Assembly: GCA_951799425.1 (NCBI GenBank)
Contig: OX637399.1
Span: 13,446,501 to 13,510,500, forward strand
Origin: Ilex aquifolium
Taxonomy: Eukaryota; Streptophyta; Magnoliopsida; Aquifoliales; Aquifoliaceae
Length of the DNA: 64,000 nt
Direction: 5' to 3'
The notes under the pieces were generated by a model, which saw nothing but the letters and a program-made list of their open reading frames with translations, was not told the DNA's origin and made no database searches. Of this stretch, positions 56,028 to 64,000 are shown one piece after another. Each line of letters begins with the position of its first letter. Position 1 is the stretch's first letter. A program made the position numbers and the translations under genes.

Positions 56028-57728
56028 TTAAAAATCAAAATGAAATTAAAATATAAACAGAGGTAAAATCATTTTTGTAGATTTTTTTTCTCACGATTGC
56101 ATTTAGCATATGCAATAAGCCTTTAAACCCCTAGGTGATCCCTAGTGAACAAATTCTGTCTCGTGAACGTTTTTAGTGAAGCTGCCTACAAACTTCAATA
56201 GTTAGAAGTTTATAATTCATATTTTTCACAAAATAATTAAATCAATATTCCTTCTGTCTCGCCAGAATAGTTCCTTTTCTGATCACTATAAGAGTAACAT
56301 GCGTTAGTTGTGACATTATCTATATATTTTTATAAAAACTTGTGTGTGTGTGTAATGATTTCTTTTTCAAAAATCACTTGAGAAATATTACCCTCTTTCA
56401 TGGTAGTCTTGATGTCAATCCTTTCCTGGAATACACTCAGCAAAAATAACACACATGTTATAGTGATTGTTCTCAAGAATTACATGTGATTGAAGTTTAG
56501 TTAACAAAGCAAATAATTTCACATATAGTAAATCAAAAGAGTGGTTATTTGAATAAAATTAAAATTTGACATAATCTCATGAAAGAATATTAACACTAGA
56601 TTGATTATATTATAAACATTCTCCTTTTTTGGATTGATAGAATTTATACAGATGTATGATCTCTGAAATCAAAAAGGACTTTTTCTGGGGTGTAATGTGG
56701 CCATCAGTTTAAGGTTTATGAAACGACGTCTATCGGATTCAAAAGCTACTTTTTATATTGTGGCACACCTCTTTCTAACTTTCTCTAACTTTGTATTTTC
56801 ATCATTTCCATTTTTCACTTTCTTGGCTCTTTTCTTTCTGTTTTCCCCCCCTTTTTTTTTCCATAGCAAATATCCTTTTCTTTCCCTTTTCTTTTCCCCC
56901 TTTTCTTCCTCTTTTGTTTTTCTGTATCATATTGATTTAGAAGAGGGTGCAAGAAAATTATGTAGCAAAGGTAGGTTTGATATATATTCTTATGTGGCTC
57001 GGGTATTTTTTGGGTTTCAAGAAAAGAATTTATACTCTTTCAGGCTCAATCATGGCTTAACTAAGGATATAATTTTATAAAAGAAATGGTCAAGGCTCAA
57101 AATTAATCAAACATGGCCTAAGATCATTTTCCAGAAATCATATATTTGTACTCTTTCTAAATGAAAGTTAAGGATAATGCTAACAATATAATTCAATAAG
57201 TGTTAATCAAAACAAAATTAATGAGATTATTTAAAGAAAATTTATCGTTGAATCGAAGAGTCTTATTTGAATAGATGTAGAATATCTCTCCAAGAATGAT
57301 TGGCTAAAATTCTGCAATTGGTTTTACATCTTCACTATATGCAAAGAGTGTAATATTTCACAAGGTTTCTAAAATAAGGAAATCTATTTTGTACTTATAA
57401 GAATAAGTTTAAACAAAACTATTAAGATAATACACAACTAAAATATGAATATCCCGCATGATCAGATTAAGACTATTCTTGCAAAGTATTAGAATACTAA
57501 CTCCATTTAACCATGAATCATATGAAATAGTCTTCCTAACTCAAAAATATCAGTTCCTTAAGTAATAAAAACAAATTTAAACACACAATAGTTCAAAATA
57601 AACAAGTTCAAAACATACATAAGTTCTAGACAAATAAGTTTAAAACAAACAAGTGCAAAACATAAATTAAAGTTCAAGTGCATAAGTAAAAGTGCGTAAT
57701 TAAAAAGTTGAGTGAAAGATAGCAAAGT
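56028..57728 (-). other. Non-coding region of E after third ORF and before LTR
   Basis: A/T-rich, no believable ORF. The block 57042-57132 (GGCTCAATCATGGC ... CAAGGCTCAAA ... ATGGCCTAAGATCA) matches the spacer block of B, C and G. In E it lies downstream of the third ORF on the minus strand, whereas in B, C and G it is upstream. Confidence 0.6.
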
Positions 57729-58883
57729 TTATGTGTAGAATCTCCAGTCTTTAAGAAGTAGAAGGTCCTCCTCCAAAACGTTCTCGCAGTAGCCTCAAGA
57801 TCTCTGCTTGACTCTGTTCATAATCATTCATGCGCTTGTTGATTTCTGTAATACTGGTACCAAGCTGGCTAACCGTGGTCTCTAATCCTAGTAAAATTTG
57901 TCTGTCAGTTCTGTCATCCACTAGTATGTATGGTTGATCCTCTAGTGGCTGATGCTGTTCTTACGGAATGAATTCTTTAGGTACTTGGAATGGTTCATCT
58001 GTGGTGGAGGTGGTGCTTCATGTTGCTCTTCAGGCTATCCTCCATGACTCTTTTTCAATGAATTTTTATCCAATGCTCCAAAATGGTCCACTGTTTTCCA
58101 TATAGGATCATTAATCACGCCCTTGTTCCAACATAACTAAGAAACTAACATAGCATATGGAAGTGAGGGTTTCTTTCTATCCACAGTAAGCAACATTTGG
58201 TCCATGATTAAGTTTGGAAGATCAATTGTGTGTCCCATCCCAAAAGCATATACAAAGTAAGCTTGCTCAGTATAAATCTGATTTTTCTGAGCTCGGGGTA
58301 ACAAACTGTTCACTATTATTAAATTCAGAATTCAATATTTGTCTGTCAGATCCCCTTGCTTTATGTATTTATTTGGTCTACCCCAAACAAACTCTGGATT
58401 ACCCATCAATTCTCTCCCTACGTCATTCAAATCAGGTAATTCAGTGTAAGGATATTGAGGTTTTTCTGGTCTTTGCATGGGTTGAAATAATTTGGCTATA
58501 GTAGCCAGTGTAACTTGAAAAACAATACCTCGTACGAACACACGCAATTGTCCTTCTCCAATTATCTCAGCATTACTATAAAACTCACGAACTAAACAAT
58601 CATAAGCAGGAGCAACAAATCTAACATAATGTAACCATCCTCTTTCAGCAAGAATTTGTCTTACTCTTTTGTTCTCAAAATCCTCATAAATAACTGGCCA
58701 TTCATAAATGATAGTTTTAGTCAGAAAATTAGCATCATACCAGGCCTGTTGTTCAAAATTTTCAAATATCACCTCATTGAAGATATTCCCTGGTCCAGGT
58801 TGTTGTGGAGATACTTGAGGTGGTTGAGGTTGATCTCTTTGTGCACAGCTTGAAGATCCTCTCGTTCGTCGTCTTGAATCCAT
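57729..58883 (-). pseudogene. Third ORF of E (env-position protein, broken)
   Basis: Starts MDSRRRTRGSSSC at 58883. The first 183 codons are open and carry RGWLHYVRFVAPAYDCLVREFY, VFVRGIVFQVTLATIAKLF and PQYPYTELPDLNDVGRELMG. After a TGA at 58332 the frame still reads LLPRAQKNQIYTEQAYFVYA and GMGHTIDLPNLIMDQMLL, which match the LLPRASEKK and LLDAVVSGKMIDFALF regions of C in order. Below about 58060 stops are frequent and the acidic tail cannot be recognised. N-terminus is basic and Pro/Gln-rich. The copy is much diverged from B, C and G but collinear in its central domain. It is the same PF20167-like family by inference. Confidence 0.7.
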
Positions 58884-59998
58884 GTTTTTCTTGATTTCTC
58901 TTCAAATGCTCTGTTTTAACTGATTTAAATCGGTAGATACCTTCAAAACGTGATGGGTAAGTGAATAATCGGAGAAGATTTGAAGAAAAACGGTTGAATA
59001 TTGCAGATTTGAGAGCTATTGTTTGGAGAATCTCAGCTATTTCGAATTCTGGCCTGCGAGGGAGATGAACTGGTCGATTTTTTGCATGAAGATGGCATTT
59101 ATAAGGGTACTGCCGTCCGGACGCTAGGCCCACCGTCCAGACGGTGCTGCCTTGCTGGTTTTTTTTTGGTTTTGCAACTGCAGACTGCTTCTCCGATTCT
59201 CTGCAATTCTACTCTTTTTTCTTTAAATTCCTGTAGTGTACAAAATTAAATATATTTTTATATTCTACAAAACTTTGCTAACCACTCTTTTTCTTGTCAA
59301 AAATTGATGGTTTTTATTTTTTATTTTTTATTTACTGATTTTCCTAATTAATTTATAGTTATTTACATTTATTTACAGTTATTTATAATTATGTACAATT
59401 TTTCCAAAAATCATATCTCATTTGATCATACTGATTCATAGTCAGAACTGTCTAGATCAGTGATACCAGTGACACGGTTAACTTCACTTCTTACGTATCT
59501 TGTTAACATTGGGGTAGAATAGGATGGCGTCTCAGGATAATCCTTACTCTGTCTATATCTAATCTACCGTAAACGATCTGACGCTCGACCTGAAATTGGT
59601 TCATCACACTGATTATATTGTCTCAAATGTTCTGTACGACCAAATCTTACACAACCACCGAGAAGATTTGCTCGTCGGTGTTTAGCAAATGTACTTTTTT
59701 CACACAGGGGTCTTGGTTGACTTTCAAAAATTTCTAAATTTCTAACTTTCTAGCTTTTTCCATGATCAATGCATGTATATCTTTTGGAAGATGACGTAGT
59801 AGAATTAAACTTAACCAAAATAGTTTTTCTTCCATTGTATAATAAAAATAAAAAACTTAACTAAAATAGGTTAGAATTTTTTTTTTTTTTCAATAAGTTG
59901 ACTCTCTATCTGGTTCTTTAAAGTCTGTCAGTCACAAAGACAAGCAAATTTTAAAAAAAAATAGTACTCTAAATACAAATAATAAATTCACACCCATA
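58884..59998 (-). other. Leader of E third ORF
   Basis: No coding signal. Contains the palindromic motif at 59112-59148 and long T/A-rich tracts (59275-59400, 59870-59900). A GAAGATTTG-rich stretch near 58970 may be untranslated leader. Confidence 0.5.
59112..59148. repeat. CCGG-core palindromes before third ORF of E
   Basis: CGTCCGGACG at 59114-59123 is a perfect 10-bp palindrome; CACCGTCCAGACGGTG follows at 59131-59146 with one central mismatch. Shares TTGCTGG after it with the LTR copy at 55697-55745. Confidence 0.8.
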
Positions 59999-60033
59999 CC
60001 TCCCCAACTTAAATTAAACATTATCTGCAATGT
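59999..60033 (-). promoter_or_regulatory. Internal polypurine-tract-like module of E
   Basis: Minus strand ACATT/AATGT stem with a 6-nt loop (60018-60033), then AATTTAAGTTGGGGAGG (59999-60015). It resembles the terminal tract of E (GTTTAAGTTGGGGAGTA) more than those of B, C or G. About 170 nt after the integrase stop. Confidence 0.7.
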
Positions 60034-60186
60034 AAAAACAGTAATAATCAACGTTGATAAGAAAACTCAGCAATCTGTTGTTGTTTCACCGATTGGGATA
60101 TCTGGCTGTTACTCAGGAGATTTACTCTGTCAAATAAATTACAACTAATTAGTAATATTATGGAGAATTAAGCAACAATTTATTTT

Positions 60187-60724
60187 TTAGAGCACATAAA
60201 TAGGATCAAAAAGTTGTACAGAAGTTATATTTTGAGTAAAACCATCATAATATGGTTTAAGCCTTTGACCGTTTACTTTAAAGATAGTTCCAGTTACCGG
60301 ATTTTCAATTTCAATTGCTTCATAGTCAAAAACTTGCTCGACAATATAAGGATCTGTCCATCTAGATCTTAGTTTTCCAGGTAATAAACGAAGCTTTGCA
60401 TTATATAGCAGAACTTTTTGAGAAGGTTCAAAAGATTTTCGCACGATGTTTTTATTATGAAAAATTTTTGTTCTTGACTTCACAATCTTTGCGTTTTCAT
60501 AAGCTTCATTTCTTAACTCCTCTAATTCATTAATTTGAAGTTTGCGAGATATTCCAGCTTTGTCCATATCAAAATTCATTATTTTGATTGCCCAATATGC
60601 TCAATGTTCTAATTCTACAGGCAAGTGACATGGTTTATCATAAAGCAACTGATAAGGAGACATTCCTAAAATAGTTTTATATGCAGTACGGTAAGCTCAA
60701 AGCACATTAGTCAATCTTAAGGAC
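60187..60724 (-). pseudogene. Integrase C-terminus of E (cut by H)
   Basis: From 60724: [51 protein letters not shown], then NELEELRNEAYENAKI, FEPSQKVLLYNAKLRLLPGK, RSRWTDPYIVEQVF and [15 protein letters not shown], ending at 60187. Stops lie at about 60600 and 60696 (Trp or Glu codons changed). The DDE core is beyond the H and J insertions, outside the window. The order matches B, C and G but the sequence is clearly apart. Confidence 0.85.
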
Positions 60725-61238
60725 TGATAAGCACAAAATATTGTATATTTGATGGCCTCATTACATGCATTTTAACTCAACTTTGTAATTAATTACTTAG
60801 AGTTAGCCAAATTTATGAATAATGTTAAATTTTCAATGTTGCAGGTAATTATAGCCTAAATCATGGATTTTGTAACCTTGTAACTAAGTGTGGAGGAGTG
60901 GTGAAGACATGGACACATTACATGGGGATTTGGAGGCTTAAAAGTGAAAGAAATCAAGGAGGTATTGGTGCTTGGTAACAAAGGCACCAGCACCCACACC
61001 ATTTGGTTGCAGTACCTCGGTTTTCCTCCTTTTTGACCATGATCCACTTCGAATATGAAAAAGTGAAAAAAATTGAAAGTTGTAGATCTGGATGTGTTCT
61101 GTATTGTGTCAAAATTTCAACTCAATCGGACGGTTGGATCAAAGGTTATAACAATTCGACGAAAACTGGTCCGGAGCAGAAGCATACCGGTACGTCGTAC
61201 CGGTACGATTTACCTACTGGAGTTTGACGTACCGGTAC
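60725..61238 (+). mobile_element. Start of an LTR of element H (cut by J)
   Basis: Begins TGATAAGCACAAAATATTGT exactly where E integrase homology stops; left flank AGGAC should be its target duplication. The start resembles the C/G LTR start (TGATTAGCACAAAATTTTGC). Near its cut end it carries GCAGAAGCATACCGGTACGT and further GTACCGGTAC palindromes with CTACTGGAGTTTGACG linkers (61176-61238). J follows at once. Whether H is a whole element or a solo LTR cannot be seen. Confidence 0.65.
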
Positions 61239-61552
61239 TGTAACACCCCGCATTTTCTTTTATATATGCATATAGATATATAGATATAGCAAATAATGGT
61301 TGTAAAGATGTGAATGGGGGAATTGAAGTGGGTTTGAACTTTGTAAAATTGAAAAGTAAAGATTTAAAATGTTATTGAAAATCATAGTGGAAATTTAGTT
61401 TTAGTGAGTGAAAATATAAAATGTTAGGTCCTATAACTTGTATTAGATAGGTTTGGTGTATAAATATGTGTTGGAGAGGTTTGTGATGGCTTTGGTTAGT
61501 TTTGGAATGGATTGGAAATGGAAAACAAAAGAAATAGGCAAAACTGGGTAAT

Positions 61553-61650
61553 TGGTACCGGTACTGGGTACCGGTACTGAATGGTACCGGTACTGAGTAC
61601 CGGTACCCCGATTCCAGAAGGTTTCTTGTACCGGTACTGGGTACCGGTAC
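61553..61650. repeat. GTACCGGTAC palindrome array in J LTR
   Basis: Six GGTACCGGTAC or GTACCGGTAC palindromes, in pairs joined by TGGG or TGAG, with CCCCGATTCCAGAAGG between. The CCAGAAGG linker recalls CTCCAGAGG of the Athila-like cassettes. Located about 315-410 bp from the LTR start. Confidence 0.9.
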
Positions 61651-62432
61651 CATCTGTCTGACGCCCGCCGAACAGTAAAAGTCGGGATTTTGGTGTTTTA
61701 AAACACCCCTTTTAGCCTCATTTGCCCCATTTTTCGTTTCCACTCTCACACTAAACACCTTAGAACCCTAGGAGAGAAAGAGAGGAAGAGAGAAACTCAA
61801 GACCCAAGGGAAGAACACAAGATTAAGAGTGAGTCAAGATTCAAGCCTTAGATTTCAAGAACACTAAGGTAGGGGATTTCTTCCTATTCTCTTACATTGA
61901 TGTTAGGGTTAACTTATATGTATTCTTGTGGTTTGAAATCATATATACTTGCTATTAATTACTTGATTCTTGGTCTTCTTGCATTTATTGCCATGTTTTA
62001 AACATTGTGATGGTTGGGTAGCCATTAAAGCTCTCTTTTACTTCTTCAAACCCTAGTTTTGAGAAAAATAGATCTCCTCTTTATATTTCTTTTGCTCTCA
62101 CCATCCAATCCTTAGTGCTTGATATTGTATAACAAAATGATGATTATGATGATCTCTTGCTCTTTTCCTTCAATTATCTTATGGTACAAATTGTGAAATT
62201 TGGGGAATTGTGGAGTTAATTGTTAATTGAGGAAATTGTGGATATCGTATGTCTTGTTTGGTTGTTTGGAGGAACAAGGGTGAGAGGTTCCTTGTAAGGA
62301 TGCTTGAGAAGTAAGGCTTTGAGGGTGAATTGGGGACTTGTGTAATTGTTGGTTATGTGAGATAGTTATTGGTATTTTACTTCTTATGTGGTTGTACGAT
62401 ACGAACATGGATTACTAAGGACCGGGTATCAT

Positions 62433-62535
62433 GTAGTGGGTATACGTCTTTATATGCCACGCGGGTATGAACTTTTCCTACCACATGGAGTGGGTAGACG
62501 CCTTTGTACGCCGTGTGGGTATAAACTTTTCATAT
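62433..62535. repeat. Two-copy 55-bp repeat in J LTR
   Basis: AGTGGGTATACGTCTTTATA followed by TGCCACGCGGGTATGAACTT, and again AGTGGGTAGACGCCTTTGTA followed by CGCCGTGTGGGTATAAACTT. A third partial relic may be near 62570. Confidence 0.75.
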
Positions 62536-63405
62536 CGCTAATGATCACGGTTTAGTAACGTGGGTTGTATCGGGCACACCGTGTGGGTCATCGTGCATTG
62601 TACCAAATACGATTTCTGCAAGAGTTTTGGGGTAGTATGGGATGCCACAAGAACTTGTGGAAATGGTGTATGGTGGGATGGATTATGTTTTGGGAATTGA
62701 TTCTTATTGGTATCTTGTGTTCATTTATTCTTTTAATTACCGTGGTTCCTTAAACTTGAGATTTATGTAAAATGTCATGTTTTTACTTCAAAATTCATAT
62801 ATGCTATTTGTAAAAATGAGACCGAACTGTTTTAATATAATTTCTAAACCTTGTTTGAGTTTGGGAGGATTTTGCTACAGAGCTTCTTGCTCATCCCCTA
62901 CAATTAACATTTTTCAGATTATGCTATAGAGGAGGAGCTTGGCGCTAATGAGCCGGGCCTTGGGGACGCCTCATTGGAGGGGTACCTAGATCCCGAGTGG
63001 GACATCTAGAGATGTAGCTTATTTTTGTTCGACTAGGAGATTTATTTCTGAACAATGTAAAGTCTAGATTCTTTTGAATTTCCGCTGCGATATATTCATG
63101 TAATTCTTTTGGGAATGTAATTGCCATACTTGGCCTATTCTTTTGGGATAACATTATGGATGGTATAGATGGTAAATGGAAGTTTATTGTTATTGGATGA
63201 TTAAATGGACCCTGTGTGGTCAAGTTAATATAATTGCACAGGTTGTGTTTTTGGGTAGAGCTTCCCTTACAAAGGAGACTCTGCCCAAATTTTGTTAAAT
63301 CTAGGATGTTTCTTATTGTGATGGATATATAATTAGTTGCTCTCATGCTATGAATGGTTTTAGAATGTAATGCCGTCCAGGGTGGTATTTGGGGTGTTAC
63401 AAAGT

Positions 63406-63418
63406 TGGTATCAGAGCC
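63406..63418 (+). other. Primer-binding site of J (initiator tRNA-Met)
   Basis: TGGTATCAGAGCC, four bases after the LTR end, same as D. Confidence 0.92.
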
Positions 63419-63589
63419 TAGACTTTAGGTCTTACATGAGAGCTGTAGGTTATGGATCACCATTAGAGATATAGGACTAGGGTGAAGGAAATTGTGGTCT
63501 AGATTGATATAAACTTTATGCTTTAGACTAAATCTATACTTAGAATGTCTTGTACATCAATGAAACTAAATTATGGATTGATGTGCAGG

Positions 63590-64000
63590 ATGGACGGTAC
63601 ACGGGGACGCGGACGTGGGCGTGGCCGTGGAGGTCAAGCAAATCCTCCACCACCACCACCTCCCGATGCCATGCAAGGCATATATCAATGCTTGAGGGAA
63701 CTCACCACTTTGGTGCAAAACCAGAATGGAAACAACAACAACCACAACCACAACGGGGGAGCTCATCCCTTAGCCCAAGTACCGGGCAATGGGGATGATA
63801 ACCGGAGGATGGTAACCCTTCGGGAATTTCTGAGGCAACACCCGCCTACTTTCCAAGGGAGCTCCAATCCTTTGGATGCGGATAAATGGATCCGTCGGGT
63901 AAAGAAAATTTGTGACGGCATGGGGGTTGCCGAAGACTTGAGGGTTGGCTTGGCTACCTATTTGCTCGAGGGGGAGGCCGACCATTGGTGGGAATCCGTA
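63590..64000 (+). CDS. Gag N-terminal part of Tekay/Del-like element J (partial)
   Basis: 137 open codons from ATG at 63590 to the window edge. Starts MDGTRGRGRGRGRG, then a run of seven prolines, a Q/N/H-rich linker, and the capsid-type domain (REFLRQHPPTFQGSSNPLDA, WIRRVKKICDGMGVAEDL, EGEADHWWES). It is collinear with D gag and differs by single residues and a short NHNHN insertion. Start chosen by distance from the primer site and by D. No break in this part. The capsid packages element RNA; the rest of gag-pol is to the right of the window. Confidence 0.87.
   Translation, partial: MDGTRGRGRGRGRGGQANPPPPPPPDAMQGIYQCLRELTTLVQNQNGNNNNHNHNGGAHPLAQVPGNGDDNRRMVTLREFLRQHPPTFQGSSNPLDADKWIRRVKKICDGMGVAEDLRVGLATYLLEGEADHWWESV

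Larger units (their letters stand above)
61239..63401 (+). mobile_element. 5' LTR of Tekay/Del-like element J
   Basis: 2,163 bp, TGTAACACCCC...GGGGTGTTACA. Same family as D. Left flank 61234-61238 (GGTAC) is the expected target duplication. The U3 part holds GTACCGGTAC palindromes at 61553-61650 in place of the GTGCAC repeats of D. Confidence 0.9.

Noticed and set aside
1..64000. D and J as the two arms of one large inverted repeat
   Set aside because: They are head-to-head and related, but their LTRs differ in length, U3 repeats and array content, and they sit in different host elements; two separate insertions explain this better.

Overview
The window looks like nuclear, repeat-dense DNA of a dicot plant. 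I find no host gene that I can defend. Almost every base belongs to LTR retrotransposons inserted into one another. They fall into two Ty3/gypsy groups: Athila-like elements (tRNA-Asp primer site, gag-pol without chromodomain, a third ORF after integrase) and Tekay/Del-like elements (initiator-Met primer site, LTR ends TGTAACACCCC...GGGGTGTTACA). There are also short fragments of other LTRs. Letters A to J are names used only in this annotation.

Layout. 1-3096: 5' part of minus-strand Tekay-like element D (gag runs off the left edge, 5' LTR 614-3096), inserted in RT of element A. 3097-5306 and 19118-21408: minus-strand Athila-like A (RT, protease, gag, primer site, 5' LTR 20064-21408), split by B. 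5307-19117: complete minus-strand Athila-like B with duplication AGTAA on both sides. 21409-23852: mixed non-coding DNA with LTR scraps. 23853-24842 and 51341-54106: minus-strand Athila-like F, split by C. 24843-51340: complete plus-strand Athila-like C (duplication CTTTT), itself split in pol by G. 30436-43635: complete minus-strand Athila-like G (duplication CATTG). 54107-60724: 3' half of minus-strand Athila-like E, inserted in the leader of F. 60725-61238: LTR start of H, inserted in integrase of E. 61239-64000: plus-strand Tekay-like J, inserted in H, gag running off the right edge. Insertion order is therefore F then C then G; F then E then H then J; and A then B and D.

How the parts work together. 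In B, C and G the order is LTR, tRNA-Asp primer site, a short leader with a perfect hairpin beside a consensus splice donor, gag-protease-RT-RNase H-integrase in one frame, a long non-coding spacer, a third ORF with an acidic tail, then hairpin, polypurine tract and LTR. Coding regions mostly carry stops and frameshifts. The best preserved products are the third ORF of C (461 aa) and RNase H-integrase of G and B (579 aa each).

The most interesting signals are non-coding. (1) The hairpin-plus-polypurine-tract module at the 3' LTR has a second copy about 3.8-4.0 kb away, just after integrase, in B, C, G and E. (2) Perfect 10-bp palindromes with a CCGG core occur in the LTR and again just before the third ORF of the same element. 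The arms differ between families but match within an element. (3) A leader splice donor and an acceptor before the third ORF suggest a spliced, env-like expression route. (4) A spacer block is kept from E to B, C and G although their proteins have diverged.
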